Positions 23,070 to 32,907 of a DNA stretch of 64,000 nucleotides are shown piece after piece (the first letter of the stretch is position 1; each line of letters starts with the position of its first letter). The stretch is from positions 19,560 through 83,559 of the forward strand of contig NZ_VINQ01000017.1 in NCBI RefSeq assembly GCF_008369105.1, in the 5' to 3' direction. Under the pieces are notes generated by a model that was given only the letters and a program-made list of their open reading frames with translations, ran no database searches and was not told where the DNA came from. Both the position numbers and the translations under genes were made by a program. Origin of the DNA: Aquicoccus porphyridii. Lineage in GTDB: Bacteria > Pseudomonadota > Alphaproteobacteria > Rhodobacterales > Rhodobacteraceae.

Positions 23070-24503
23070 TCACGCGGCCCGCCGTCCGGCGGATGCTGTC
23101 AGCGGAAACACCTTCGCCGGATTGAGCAGCCATTTCGGGTCGAACACGTCCTTCACCGCCATCTGGATATCAAGATCATCGGGCGCGAACTGATCGAACA
23201 TCAGGTCGCGCTTTTCGATCCCGACGCCGTGCTCACCGGTCAGGCAGCCGCCCACCTCGACGCAAAGCCTCAGGATATCGGCACCGAATGCCTCGCACAG
23301 CTCCAGGTCACCGGGCTTGTTGGCGTCGAACAGGATCAGCGGATGCATGTTTCCGTCGCCCGCGTGAAAGACATTGCCCACGTCCAGTCCATAGTCCTTG
23401 GACATTTCCCCGATGCGGCGCAGCACATGGGGCAACTGGCTCACCGGGATCGTGCCGTCGAGACACATGTAATCGTTGATCTGCCCCATCGCGCCAAAGG
23501 CCGACTTGCGGCCGAGCCATATCCGCGCGCTCTCTTCGGGCGAGCGGCTCTCACGCAGTTCCACCGGGTTGTGTCTGCGGGCAATCGCGAGGATCACGCC
23601 CAACTGCTCGTCGATCTCGGCGTCGCTACCCTCGACCTCGACGATCAGGAGCGCCTCGCAATCGGGGTAGCCGGCATGGGCAAAGGCTTCGGTGGCGCGG
23701 ATGCAGGGCCGGTCCATGAACTCGATTGCCACTGGCAGGACACCGGCCCTGATGATGTCTGACACGACCTCGCCCGCCACTTCGGAGCTGTCGTAACCCA
23801 TTAGGACGGGTCGCGCGCCCTCGGGCTTGCGCAATATGCGCAGCGTTGCCTCGGTCACCACACCTAACTGTCCTTCCGAGCCACAAATCAGTCCCAGGAG
23901 ATCATACCCGCCCGCATCCAGATGCGCGCCGCCGATCTCAATCACCTCGCCATTCATCATCACCATGGTCACGCCCAAAAGGTTGTTGGTGGTGACGCCG
24001 TATTTGAGGCAATGTGCCCCGCCGGAATTCATCGCGATATTGCCCGCGATGGCACAGGCGAGCTGCGATGACGGATCGGGCGCGTAAAAGAAATCCTCTT
24101 CCTCGACCGCCCCGGTCACACTCAGGTTGGTGCGGCCCGTCTGGACCCGGATGAACCGGTCGTCATAATCGGTCTCGAGAACCTCGGTCATCCGGGCCAC
24201 ACCCAGAATCACGCTGTCGGCCGTGGGCAGCGCCCCACCTGCCAGCGACGTGCCCGCCCCGCGCGGCACGACCGGAACCCCCATCTCGTGACAGATCCGA
24301 AGTATATCCGACACCTCTTGGGTCGACGACGGCAATACCACCGCCAGCGGCGCACAGCGATACGCGGTCAGCGCATCGCATTCATAGGCCCGTGTTTCGA
24401 CCTCTTCGTGGATAACCGCGTCATTTGGCAAGGTTTCCAGCAAGCGGCTGATGAGTTGCGACTTTTTGCCGATGACGTCGATATCGGGTGCGGGCATGTC
24501 CAT
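23070..24503 (-). CDS. glcD: Glycolate oxidase subunit GlcD (FAD-linked oxidase)
   Basis: A 477-residue flavoprotein subunit that oxidises glycolate. It has an N-terminal FAD-binding PCMH domain (VVPRGAGTSLAGGALP about 97-112, and a DPSSQLACAIAGNIAMNSGG segment) and a C-terminal FAD-linked oxidase domain (NVFHAGDGNMHP with metal/substrate histidines; GGCLTGEHGVGIEKR near the end). The start at 24503 is chosen because GGAGA precedes it and the sequence upstream is unlike the family; frame-open sequence reaching 24692 runs through the promoter. A palindromic operator, CAATTGGT-11-ACCAATTG, lies 14-40 bases upstream. Confidence 0.94.
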   Translation of the reverse strand: MDMPAPDIDVIGKKSQLISRLLETLPNDAVIHEEVETRAYECDALTAYRCAPLAVVLPSSTQEVSDILRICHEMGVPVVPRGAGTSLAGGALPTADSVILGVARMTEVLETDYDDRFIRVQTGRTNLSVTGAVEEEDFFYAPDPSSQLACAIAGNIAMNSGGAHCLKYGVTTNNLLGVTMVMMNGEVIEIGGAHLDAGGYDLLGLICGSEGQLGVVTEATLRILRKPEGARPVLMGYDSSEVAGEVVSDIIRAGVLPVAIEFMDRPCIRATEAFAHAGYPDCEALLIVEVEGSDAEIDEQLGVILAIARRHNPVELRESRSPEESARIWLGRKSAFGAMGQINDYMCLDGTIPVSQLPHVLRRIGEMSKDYGLDVGNVFHAGDGNMHPLILFDANKPGDLELCEAFGADILRLCVEVGGCLTGEHGVGIEKRDLMFDQFAPDDLDIQMAVKDVFDPKWLLNPAKVFPLTASAGRRAA

Positions 24504-24516
24504 GGCAATCTCCGAG

Positions 24517-24543
24517 CAATTGGTAAAAAAATATAACCAATTG
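24517..24543 (-). promoter_or_regulatory. Palindromic operator over the glcD promoter
   Basis: CAATTGGT (24517-24524) and ACCAATTG (24536-24543) are perfect inverted repeats around an 11-base A/T core that on the minus strand contains TATATT, a plausible -10. The half-site TTGGT/ACCAA is typical of FadR-subfamily GntR regulators such as GlcC and PdhR, though their usual spacing is shorter. Confidence 0.6.
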
Positions 24544-24565
24544 TCCCGAAAGGCAAGCTCGCAAT

Positions 24566-25306
24566 TCAGTTCCCATAGAAAAAGCGGGTGGGGGCGTTGC
24601 GCAATGCCTCGCCCTTGACCAGCCATGCGGTGCCAAAGGCCCAGACGGCCACGGATTCCGCCCAGAAGGTGAAGTGCCATGCCGTGTCCCATGACAGCCC
24701 CAGGTCCCGCAAAACCAATTTAAATAGAAAAAGTGCGGCGACCATGGTGAGGATCACGGCGCCACAGGCGCGAAAGAGCCGGTTGCGGCGTAGCTTGTCA
24801 GGTGGTGGATCGACCGCGTCGGTACGGGTGAACAAGCAGATGCACATCACCGCGAGCGACGATAGGAAAATCCCTGCCGCGCCGGAATGCAAGGCACCCT
24901 GCCAAGCCTCCGATACGATCAACCGGTCAGCGAGTGTGGGCGGCTCATAGCAGGTGATGTCGCAGAGCGTGGGGATGAGGGCCACGCCAAGAGCCGCGAC
25001 GCCTGCCACGGTCGAAACGCGCCAATCGGTCAGCCACTCGTCGGCTTCCGGGTCGTGCCCATGGTAGGCGATGAGAAAGACGCCGACCCCACCCATGGCG
25101 ATCACGAAGATGTCGCGCAGCCCGGTAAAGAAAAACCTGGAGATCGAATGCTGCATTGGTACGTCGAACGCCACAACGCCAAGCAGAAGCGCGAAGGGCA
25201 GGCAAAAACCGATCAGGCCGATGGCCTTGCGCAACCTGTGCAGGGCTTCTTCGTGCTGGATTGCCTTGCGTTCGAGTTGCGGGCGAGACATCTCTTTCGG
25301 TTTCAT
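24566..25306 (-). CDS. Uncharacterised six-TM membrane protein
   Basis: A 246-residue inner-membrane protein. After a charged cytoplasmic N-terminus (about 1-25) there are six hydrophobic helices, at roughly 27-46, 60-85, 95-113, 138-160, 178-200 and 212-232. Two cysteines occur in the third loop (LCDITCYEPP). I do not recognise the family with confidence. The ATG at 25306 is preceded by AGGAGG; sequence in the same frame further upstream is not supported. It is on the same strand as the glc operon but 62 bases before glcD, with the glcD operator in between, so it is probably a separate unit. Confidence 0.65.
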   Translation of the reverse strand: MKPKEMSRPQLERKAIQHEEALHRLRKAIGLIGFCLPFALLLGVVAFDVPMQHSISRFFFTGLRDIFVIAMGGVGVFLIAYHGHDPEADEWLTDWRVSTVAGVAALGVALIPTLCDITCYEPPTLADRLIVSEAWQGALHSGAAGIFLSSLAVMCICLFTRTDAVDPPPDKLRRNRLFRACGAVILTMVAALFLFKLVLRDLGLSWDTAWHFTFWAESVAVWAFGTAWLVKGEALRNAPTRFFYGN

Positions 25307-25635
25307 AGGCGATCCTCCTCGTCTACAGGTTGGGCAATGGGCGGTGTCGTGGCAAGTGGGGAATCCCGGTATCAACACTCTGGGGCAGGTTGAAATGGTG
25401 TGGGTGCGGGATGGATCAGGGGACTGTTTCGTAAGCTGATGCTTGCGGGATCAGCTCAAGCGAGGCAGCAATGTGCCTATTGCGGTTACATATCGTGATT
25501 GTCCGCCATGCCGCCTTGTTCAACAAGATGGTCCGGAAGTTTGAAATTTTCCGGTTTTGCCAGGGTCGAGTTGTTTTCGTAACACGGCCATTACCACATG
25601 ACGCTTAACGCAGTATCCGACCGGCACAGTTCATG
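25307..25635. other. Gene-free region between the six-TM gene and pyrF
   Basis: A 329-base stretch of somewhat lower G+C. I see no supported reading frame, no hairpin terminator and no RNA gene. It must hold the promoter of the six-TM gene and the 3' end of the pyrF transcript. Confidence 0.5.
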
Positions 25636-26349
25636 TCAGGGCAGTTCGTTCAGCACTGAGCGGGCGGCTTCGGCGGGCGATCGGGCCTGCCAGATTGGGC
25701 GGCCGACGACGATGTGATCGGCGCCGTCGGCGATTGCCTGGCCGGGGGTGGCGACGCGTTTCTGATCGCCCAGCGCCGCGCCTGCCGGACGCACGCCGGG
25801 GGTGACGATAAGCCGATCCCGGGCCTGTGGCAGGGCGCGGATGAGTGCGGCCTCCTGTGGCGAGGCGATCACGCCGTCGGCCCCAGCCTCGAAGGCGCGA
25901 GCCGCGCGTTCGGTTACCAGATCGCGGATATCGCCGGATTTCATCAACCCGGCATCAAGATCGGCCCGGTCGAGTGAGGTGAGGATCGTGACGGCCAGGA
26001 TTTTCAAATCTTTGCCCGCCGCCCCCTCGCAGGCCGCGCGCACGACGTGCGGATCGCCATGCACGGTGAGAAAATCGAGATTAAATTGTGCGAGTCCGCG
26101 CACCGCGTTTTCGACCGTGGCGCCGATGTCGAAAAGCTTCATGTCGAGGAAGATACGCTTGCCATGTTCTTGCTTGAGTTCGCCCGCGAGTGCGAGCCCG
26201 CCAGTGGTGAGCATGCCCAATCCGATCTTGTAGAACGAAACTACGTCACCCAATGCTTCGGCCAGTTGCAGCCCTTCGAGTGCATTGGGTAGGTCGAGAG
26301 CGACGATCAGGCGGTCATCGGCGGTGCGTTCAGTCGCGGTGGTGGGCAT
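25636..26349 (-). CDS. pyrF: Orotidine-5'-phosphate decarboxylase
   Basis: A 237-residue TIM-barrel enzyme that makes UMP from OMP, the last step of de novo pyrimidine synthesis. The active-site signature FLDMKLFDI (catalytic Asp-Lys-Asp array) is at about 67-75. Other family segments are LIVALDLPNA at the N-terminus, VTPGVRP in the phosphate-binding loop and DHIVVGRPIW near the end. Length is normal for the bacterial group I enzyme. It appears monocistronic, with 286 bases upstream and 329 downstream free of same-strand genes. Confidence 0.95.
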   Translation of the reverse strand: MPTTATERTADDRLIVALDLPNALEGLQLAEALGDVVSFYKIGLGMLTTGGLALAGELKQEHGKRIFLDMKLFDIGATVENAVRGLAQFNLDFLTVHGDPHVVRAACEGAAGKDLKILAVTILTSLDRADLDAGLMKSGDIRDLVTERAARAFEAGADGVIASPQEAALIRALPQARDRLIVTPGVRPAGAALGDQKRVATPGQAIADGADHIVVGRPIWQARSPAEAARSVLNELP

Positions 26350-26637
26350 TGGGGACTCCGTGTTCGGCTCATGGCTTCATAGGGCGTGGGGGTCATCGGG
26401 GCAAGCCAGCTCGCCTAGGTTGGGCGTTGTCGCTCAGGTCTGCTCGATCAGGAAATTTTCGTGTGGCTCAATATCGCACATGGGCCTGGGCGGCTTTTAC
26501 GTGTCGAAAAGTGATGCAAAATAGTTCATCCGGTAACGCCAATCTCTGCCAGGTTTTTCCGCGTAGCGGCATGCATGAGGCGAAAGTGGCCTCGAACCGG
26601 TCGACCGGGATTGCATTACCGGGTTCGAGCAGGTTTG

Positions 26638-27744
26638 ATGTACAAGGGTGCAGCATCGCATGTGGTTATGCTGGCAAATAACAAGGGGAAGCCCGAAGCG
26701 ACGATCTTGCAAGTCAGGAGCATAACATACGCGACCGCCTTTGCGATCATGCTGGGCTGGCTTTTGTGGGTTGGACAGCCCGTGCTGTTGCCGGTGATTG
26801 CGGCGTTGATTTCGGTCTATATCCTGTCTGCCGCCGCCAACGCGATGGAACGTGTGCCAATGTTGGGGCAGTTTCCGGGCTGGGTGCGCCGGACGATCGT
26901 TCTGATCGCCTTTGCCCTTGGCGTTTCGTTGCTGTTCGTCCTGGTGATCAACAACCTCGCGCAAGTGGCGACGGCGCTTATCCGTTACGAAGAGAACCTC
27001 TATGCCCTGGCAACGCGGGCCGTGGGGCTTCTTGGCGTCGAGGACGAGCCGACATGGGCCAATCTGCGACGCGTGACGCTGGACGAGCTCGACATGCGCG
27101 CATGGATCACCCCCGCGCTGTTGTCATTGCGGTCCTTCGGGGTGACGTTGTTTCTGGTGGTTCTTTACGCTGCCTTCTTCATGGCCGAACGCGGTGTGAT
27201 GGCGCAGAAGCTTGTTCTTGCAATGGGTGGCGAGATCCAGGGGCAGAAGGCGCTTGAGATACTCGATCGGATCAACGATCGGATCGGCGGCTATCTGTTC
27301 GTCAAGACGGTGGTGAACATCATTCTTGGCGGGATGTCCTTTGTCATCATGCTGGTTCTGGGGATCGAGTTCGCCCTGTTCTGGGCCGTTCTGATCGCCT
27401 TTCTCAACTATATTCCCTATATCGGATCGCTGATCGGGGTGATCTTTCCGGTCTTGCTGAGCCTGGCGCAGTTCGGCACGATCTGGATGGCCAGCGTGGT
27501 TCTGGTGACCCTGACCTCGGCGCAGGTTTTCGTGGCTGGATATCTCGAACCGCGGATGATGGGCCGGGCGTTCAACCTGAGCCCGTTCGTGGTTCTGTTG
27601 GCGCTGGCTTTCTGGAGCACGCTTTGGGGGCTGGCAGGTGCGATCCTTGCGGTACCCCTGACGGCGAGTGCGGTGATCATGCTCAACGAGATGAAGGCTA
27701 CCCGTCCTTTTGCCATCATGCTCTCGGCCAGTGGCCGGATCTGA
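26638..27744 (+). CDS. AI-2E family (PerM-type) transporter
   Basis: A 368-residue inner-membrane protein of the AI-2E exporter family (formerly UPF0118). It has two closely spaced N-terminal helices, a soluble domain (about 95-165), then five to six helices with the conserved segments LNYIPYIGSLIGVIFPVLLS and VVLLALAFWSTLWGLAGAIL typical of the family. Members export AI-2 or ions; substrate here is unknown. The start is uncertain: the ATG at 26638 has AGCAGG upstream, and the ATG at 26668 is an alternative. An imperfect inverted repeat (26591-26601 with 26618-26629) lies immediately upstream and may be an operator or leader hairpin. Confidence 0.85.
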   Translation: MYKGAASHVVMLANNKGKPEATILQVRSITYATAFAIMLGWLLWVGQPVLLPVIAALISVYILSAAANAMERVPMLGQFPGWVRRTIVLIAFALGVSLLFVLVINNLAQVATALIRYEENLYALATRAVGLLGVEDEPTWANLRRVTLDELDMRAWITPALLSLRSFGVTLFLVVLYAAFFMAERGVMAQKLVLAMGGEIQGQKALEILDRINDRIGGYLFVKTVVNIILGGMSFVIMLVLGIEFALFWAVLIAFLNYIPYIGSLIGVIFPVLLSLAQFGTIWMASVVLVTLTSAQVFVAGYLEPRMMGRAFNLSPFVVLLALAFWSTLWGLAGAILAVPLTASAVIMLNEMKATRPFAIMLSASGRI

Positions 27745-27897
27745 ACCGGGCTTACGTGACCAGCGGTGCCGGGAAAGGGCCGGGGTGGCGACGATGAGTT
27801 GCTGATATATCCTGTGGATAGCTTGGATGCCAAGCATGACTTTCATTCGGGGATTCACGGGAAGGTGTATATCTGTGCGACAATCCGCACATTGCGC

Positions 27898-27928
27898 CTT
27901 GAAGCCCCGCACGCCCCATCCCATTTAT
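27898..27928 (+). promoter_or_regulatory. RpoH-like promoter of clpB
   Basis: CTTGAA (27898-27903), a 16-base spacer and CCCATTTAT (27920-27928) match the sigma-32 consensus closely. A second CTTGAG followed by CCCCAT occurs just downstream (27931-27953) with shorter spacing. The predicted leader is about 70 bases. Confidence 0.65.
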
Positions 27929-28004
27929 CCCTTGAGGTTCCCGAAAGCCCCATGCCTCTCCCGAGGGTGGGCGAAATGGGAAGGCTTGAAAAAGGAGAGA
28001 AAGC

Positions 28005-30623
28005 ATGAACTTGGACAAGTTCACCGAACGGTCGCGCGGTTTCATTCAATCGGCACAGACGATCGCGATGCGCGAAGACCATCAGCGGCTCGTTCCCGAG
28101 CACCTTCTCAAGGCATTGATGGACGACGATCAGGGGCTGGCGGCCAATCTGATCAAACGTGCGGGTGGCGCGCCCGAACGTGTACGCCAGGCGGTTGACC
28201 TGGCCGTCGACAAGTTACCCAAGGTGTCGGGCGATGCCGGTCAGATCTACATGGATGGCCAGTTCGCCAAGGTTCTCGGCGAGGCCGAGAAACTGGCGCA
28301 AAAGGCTGGCGACAGTTTCGTCGCGGTCGAGCGTATGCTGATGGCGCTCAACATGGTGAAATCGAAGGCGCGCGAGGCGCTCGAGGCCGGTGCGGTCAAT
28401 GCGCAGGCCCTGAACGCGGCGATCGAGGACATCCGAAAGGGGCGCACGGCGGATTCCGCCAGCGCCGAAGAGGGCTATGACGCGCTCAAGAAATACGCGC
28501 GCGACCTGACCGAAGCGGCGAGAGAGGGCAAGATCGACCCGATCATCGGCCGCGACGAGGAAATTCGCCGCACGATGCAGGTGTTGTCGCGCCGGACCAA
28601 GAACAACCCGGTCCTGATCGGTGAGCCCGGCGTGGGTAAGACCGCCATCGCCGAGGGCATGGCGCTGCGCATCATCAATGGTGACGTGCCCGAATCGCTG
28701 CGCAACAAGAAGCTCATGGCGCTCGACATGGGCGCGCTGATTGCGGGCGCGAAATATCGCGGCGAATTCGAGGAGCGGCTCAAGGCGGTGCTGAACGAGA
28801 TCACCGCGGCGGCGGGCGAGATCATCCTGTTCATCGACGAGATGCATACGCTGGTCGGTGCGGGCAAGACGGATGGCGCAATGGATGCGGCCAACCTGAT
28901 CAAGCCGGCGCTGGCGCGCGGTGAGTTGCATTGTATCGGTGCAACGACGCTGGATGAATACCGCAAGTATGTCGAGAAGGACGCGGCGCTTGCCCGTCGG
29001 TTCCAGCCGCTGATCGTCGAGGAACCCACGGTCGAGGACACGATCTCGATCCTGCGTGGTATCAAGGAAAAATACGAACTGCACCATGGCGTGCGGATCG
29101 CTGACAGCGCGCTTGTCGCGGCGGCGGAGCTTTCGCACCGTTACATCACCGACCGGTTCCTGCCGGACAAGGCGATCGACCTTGTCGATGAGGCGTCGAG
29201 CCGCCTGCGCATGGAAGTAGACAGCAAGCCCGAAGAGCTTGACCAGATTGACCGGCAGATTCTGCAAATGCAGATCGAGGCGGAAGCGCTCAAGAAAGAG
29301 GACGATCAGGCGTCGAAAGACCGGCTTGAAACGCTCGAAAAAGAGCTGGCGGGTTTGCAGGATCAATCTGCCGAGATGACCGCCAGATGGCAGGCCGAGC
29401 GTGACAAGCTGGCCAGCGCGCGCGATCTCAAGGAACAGCTTGACCGGGCGCGGGCCGAACTGGACATCGCCAAGCGCGAGGGCAACCTCGCGAAGGCCGG
29501 TGAGCTCAGCTATGGCGTCATTCCGCAGCTCGAAAAGCAGCTTCTAGAGGCCGAAAAGGCCGAGGATGACGGCGTGATGGTCGAAGAGGCCGTGCGCCCG
29601 GAACAGATCGCGAGTGTCGTCGAGCGCTGGACGGGTATTCCCGCGGGCAAGATGCTCGAAGGCGAGCGCGAGAAACTGCTGGGTATGGAAGAGAACCTGC
29701 ACGCCCGGGTGATCGGCCAGAATACGGCGGTCAAGGCCGTGGCCAATGCGGTGCGTCGGGCGCGCGCGGGGCTCAACGACGAGAACCGGCCGCTGGGTTC
29801 GTTCCTGTTCCTGGGGCCGACCGGCGTAGGTAAGACCGAGCTGACCAAGGCGGTGGCCGAGTTCCTCTTTGACGACGACAGCGCGATGGTACGTATCGAC
29901 ATGTCGGAATTCATGGAGAAACATTCGGTCGCCCGCCTGATCGGGGCGCCTCCGGGTTATGTCGGCTATGACGAGGGCGGCGTTCTGACCGAGGCGGTGC
30001 GTCGCAGGCCCTATCAGGTGGTGCTGTTCGACGAAGTCGAAAAGGCCCATCCCGAGGTCTTCAACGTGCTGTTGCAAGTGCTGGACGACGGGGTTCTGAC
30101 CGACGGTCATGGCCGCACGGTGGATTTCAAGCAGACGCTGATCGTGCTGACGTCGAACCTTGGGTCACAGGCGCTGAGCCAACTGCCCGAAGGCGCGGAT
30201 GCGGCGCAGGCGCAGCGCGACGTGATGGACGCGGTGCGGGCGCATTTCCGGCCCGAGTTTCTCAACCGGCTTGACGACATGATCGTTTTCGACCGGCTGA
30301 GCCGGGGCGACATGGGCGCGATCGTCGAGATTCAGATCAAACGCCTGATGAAACGTCTGGTTGGGCGCAAGATCAGGCTCGATCTGGACGCAGCGGCCAA
30401 GACATGGTTGGCCGACGAAGGCTATGATCCGGTCTATGGTGCGCGCCCGCTGAAGCGGGTGATCCAGCGCGCGCTTCAGGACCCGCTGGCCGAGGCGATC
30501 CTTGCGGGCGATATCCGCGATGGTGCGACGGTTCCGGTCAGCGCCGGGCCTGACGGGCTGATCATCGGGGACCGTGTCGGGGCCAGTAACCGGCCCAAGC
30601 CGGATGACGCCGTGGTGCATTGA
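28005..30623 (+). CDS. clpB: ATP-dependent chaperone ClpB
   Basis: An 872-residue Hsp100 disaggregase that, with DnaK and small heat shock proteins, rescues aggregated proteins. The order is a double Clp N domain (1-145), NBD1 with Walker A GEPGVGKT (about 206-213), the M-domain coiled coil (about 410-530, rich in Leu/Glu/Arg), and NBD2 with Walker A GPTGVGKT (about 605-612). Segments such as [13 protein letters not shown] and the C-terminal [13 protein letters not shown] follow. It lacks a ClpP-binding loop, as expected for ClpB. AAAGGAGAG precedes the start. An RpoH-like promoter lies about 100 bases upstream, and a strong terminator follows. Confidence 0.97.
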   Translation: MNLDKFTERSRGFIQSAQTIAMREDHQRLVPEHLLKALMDDDQGLAANLIKRAGGAPERVRQAVDLAVDKLPKVSGDAGQIYMDGQFAKVLGEAEKLAQKAGDSFVAVERMLMALNMVKSKAREALEAGAVNAQALNAAIEDIRKGRTADSASAEEGYDALKKYARDLTEAAREGKIDPIIGRDEEIRRTMQVLSRRTKNNPVLIGEPGVGKTAIAEGMALRIINGDVPESLRNKKLMALDMGALIAGAKYRGEFEERLKAVLNEITAAAGEIILFIDEMHTLVGAGKTDGAMDAANLIKPALARGELHCIGATTLDEYRKYVEKDAALARRFQPLIVEEPTVEDTISILRGIKEKYELHHGVRIADSALVAAAELSHRYITDRFLPDKAIDLVDEASSRLRMEVDSKPEELDQIDRQILQMQIEAEALKKEDDQASKDRLETLEKELAGLQDQSAEMTARWQAERDKLASARDLKEQLDRARAELDIAKREGNLAKAGELSYGVIPQLEKQLLEAEKAEDDGVMVEEAVRPEQIASVVERWTGIPAGKMLEGEREKLLGMEENLHARVIGQNTAVKAVANAVRRARAGLNDENRPLGSFLFLGPTGVGKTELTKAVAEFLFDDDSAMVRIDMSEFMEKHSVARLIGAPPGYVGYDEGGVLTEAVRRRPYQVVLFDEVEKAHPEVFNVLLQVLDDGVLTDGHGRTVDFKQTLIVLTSNLGSQALSQLPEGADAAQAQRDVMDAVRAHFRPEFLNRLDDMIVFDRLSRGDMGAIVEIQIKRLMKRLVGRKIRLDLDAAAKTWLADEGYDPVYGARPLKRVIQRALQDPLAEAILAGDIRDGATVPVSAGPDGLIIGDRVGASNRPKPDDAVVH

Positions 30624-30648
30624 GCCCCAGGTGACAGGATGTGAAATG

Positions 30649-30684
30649 ACCGCCCGGAGCCGCTTGGCCTCGGGCGGTTTCTTT
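30649..30684. terminator. Intrinsic terminator after clpB
   Basis: ACCGCCCG (30649-30656) pairs with CGGGCGGT (30671-30678), followed by TTTCTTT. It reaches the stop codon of the convergent membrane-protein gene and may act on both strands. Confidence 0.8.
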
Positions 30685-31150
30685 ATGCGGGATCGGACGG
30701 GGGCGCGCGGAGCCTAAGCCAGAGCAGGGCACCCAAGGCGATGAGGCAGAGCACGGCCAAAACCCAGATGGCGGGTGCGTAGTCGCCGACGCAACCCACG
30801 CTGCGGGTCTCCGCATGCAGCCCGGTGGGGTCAACCCGGCTCTCATACCAGAGGCCCAGCGCGACGATGCCGGAAAACAGCGCGGCCACGGCAAAGTAGA
30901 TCGGTCGCCCACCCAGTAGCGCCAGCGTGAAGGCCCCGATGATGCCCAGCCCGGGCAGGGTGGTGGCGATGTGGAACAACTCGTCCAGTCCGGTCATGGG
31001 GCCATCGGTGGGTGACCAATCGGGGCGTTCGGTGTCACAGACCCCGGCGGCTCGCACAGTGCCAGGCAACGCAAGCAAGAGACCGGCGAGCAGCAGGTGA
31101 AACAGGCGGCCGGTTCTCTGACCGACATGGCTAAAGACGGTCAGGATCAT
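30683..31150 (-). CDS. Small exported/membrane protein coupled to dnaX
   Basis: A 155-residue protein with an N-terminal hydrophobic segment resembling a signal peptide (about 14-34, ending VRAAG), two hydrophobic helices in the middle (about 65-105) and one near the C-terminus (about 128-148). Cysteines lie in the presumed periplasmic loops (GVCDTERP, SVGCVGD). I do not recognise the family. The ATG at 31150 overlaps the dnaX stop (ATGA), so it is translationally coupled to dnaX. A functional link to the clamp loader is not evident. Confidence 0.65.
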   Translation of the reverse strand: MILTVFSHVGQRTGRLFHLLLAGLLLALPGTVRAAGVCDTERPDWSPTDGPMTGLDELFHIATTLPGLGIIGAFTLALLGGRPIYFAVAALFSGIVALGLWYESRVDPTGLHAETRSVGCVGDYAPAIWVLAVLCLIALGALLWLRLRAPPSDPA

Positions 31151-32907
31151 TCTTCCTCGAACGGGTCCCATTCCTCTTCGACCTCGGGCAGCGCTTCGGC
31201 CTGGGCTTCGGCGGTGATGTCCCGACGGGTCTTGATATCGACGATCCTGGCGTTCGGAAAGACATCGAACACGGCCTGAACGAGCGGGTGGTCGCGGGCT
31301 TCGCTTTCGCGCGATACCCTTTCGGCGTTGCGGGTCTCGACGATCGATGGGGTGCCGTTCTCCGAGGTGACAGTGACGGCCCAGCGGTTTCCCGTCCAGC
31401 GTTGCAGGGCGGCCCCGAGACGCGAGGCTAGGTCCGATGGCGCGTCGGGCGTCGGCTGGAAGGTGATGCGTCCGGGTTGATAGCTGACCAGCCGCAGATC
31501 GGCCTCGACATCCATCAAAAGCTTGCCATCGCGATTGGCGCGGATCAGTTCAAGCACATGGTCGAACGTTGGATAGCGTGCGAGTGCCTGTGCCGAATCC
31601 TGTGCCAGTGCGGCAGAGGGGCCGCCGGATCGGCCCGATGTCGAGCGGCCTGAGGACAGGGGCGTATTTGCCTGTCCGTTGCCGCCGCCCGACCCCTGCG
31701 GCGGCAGGGGTGCCCCTCGCGTGGGTGGTGGCGGTGGCGGAGTTTCATCGTTGAGCCGCTTTACGAGATCTTCGGGCGTGGGCAGGTCGGCCACATGAGT
31801 TAGCCGGATGATCGCCATTTCGGCCGCCATCATCGCGTTGGGGGCCTGGGCCACCTCGTCCAGTGCCTTGAGCAGCATCTGCCACATTCGCGCCAGAACC
31901 CTGAGTGGCAACGCCCCGGCCATGGCCTGACCGCGGCTGCGCTCATCGGGCGAGATGGTGGGGTCTTCGGCCGCGTCAGGGGTGATCTTGACCACCGAGA
32001 CCCAATGGGTGATCTCGGCCAGATCGCGCAGCACCGCCAGCGGATCGGCCCCTTCGGCATATTCCGCCGCAAGCTCGGCCAGCGCACCGGCGGCGTCGCC
32101 TTTCATGATCATGTCGAAGAGGTCGAGCACGCGACCGCGGTCGGCCAGCCCCAGCATGGCGCGGACCTGAGTTGCCGTGGTTTCGCCCGCGCCATGGCTG
32201 ATCGCCTGATCGAGCAGGGAGGTGGCATCGCGGGCCGATCCTTCGGCGGCGCGGGTGATAAGGGCCAGCGCGTCATCGGCGATCTGCGCTTCTTCGGCGG
32301 TTGCGATCCGGCGCAGCATGGCGATCATGTCTTCTGGTTCGATGCGGCGCAGGTCAAAGCGTTGACAGCGCGACAGAACCGTGACCGGCACCTTGCGGAT
32401 CTCGGTGGTGGCGAAGATGAATTTCACGTGCTCGGGCGGCTCTTCGAGCGTTTTCAACAGCGCGTTGAAAGCGGAGGTGCTGAGCATGTGCACTTCGTCG
32501 ATGATGTAGATCTTGTAGCGGGCCGAAGCCGCGCGGTAGTGGACGCTCTCGATGATCTCGCGGATGTCGCCGACGCCGGTGCGCGAGGCCGCGTCCATTT
32601 CCATCACATCGACATGGCGCCCCTCCATGATCGCCGTACAGTGTTCGCAGACCCCGCATGGATCGGTCGTTGGGCCGCCCGTGCCATCGGGGCCGATGCA
32701 GTTCATGCCCTTTGCGATGATTCGTGCGGTCGTGGTTTTGCCGGTGCCGCGAATGCCCGTCATGATGAAGGCCTGCGCGATGCGGTCGGCCATGAACGCG
32801 TTCTTGAGCGTGCGTACCATCGCATCCTGACCGACGAGGTCGGCAAAGGTCTCGGGTCGGTACTTGCGGGCGAGAACCTGATAGCCCTTGGTTGTATGTT
32901 CGCTCAT
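31147..32907 (-). CDS. dnaX: DNA polymerase III subunits gamma and tau
   Basis: A 586-residue clamp-loader ATPase. The N-terminal AAA+ domain carries Walker A GIRGTGKTT (about 49-57), a zinc-binding cysteine cluster (C-x-x-C spacing in CGVCEHC plus an upstream Cys, about 70-95), Walker B YIIDEVHML and the sensor region FATTEIRKVP. Domains II-III follow, then a Pro/Gly-rich linker (about 395-420) and a C-terminal tau-type domain ending in a run of acidic residues. Length is that of a tau protein; I did not identify a convincing frameshift signal for gamma. The recR/ybaB genes often found next to dnaX are absent. Confidence 0.95.
   Translation of the reverse strand: MSEHTTKGYQVLARKYRPETFADLVGQDAMVRTLKNAFMADRIAQAFIMTGIRGTGKTTTARIIAKGMNCIGPDGTGGPTTDPCGVCEHCTAIMEGRHVDVMEMDAASRTGVGDIREIIESVHYRAASARYKIYIIDEVHMLSTSAFNALLKTLEEPPEHVKFIFATTEIRKVPVTVLSRCQRFDLRRIEPEDMIAMLRRIATAEEAQIADDALALITRAAEGSARDATSLLDQAISHGAGETTATQVRAMLGLADRGRVLDLFDMIMKGDAAGALAELAAEYAEGADPLAVLRDLAEITHWVSVVKITPDAAEDPTISPDERSRGQAMAGALPLRVLARMWQMLLKALDEVAQAPNAMMAAEMAIIRLTHVADLPTPEDLVKRLNDETPPPPPPTRGAPLPPQGSGGGNGQANTPLSSGRSTSGRSGGPSAALAQDSAQALARYPTFDHVLELIRANRDGKLLMDVEADLRLVSYQPGRITFQPTPDAPSDLASRLGAALQRWTGNRWAVTVTSENGTPSIVETRNAERVSRESEARDHPLVQAVFDVFPNARIVDIKTRRDITAEAQAEALPEVEEEWDPFEEE

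Noticed and set aside
26591-26629. tRNA-like GGTTCGAG sequence upstream of the AI-2E transporter.
   Set aside because: No acceptor stem, anticodon arm or paired T-arm can be drawn; it is part of an imperfect inverted repeat.
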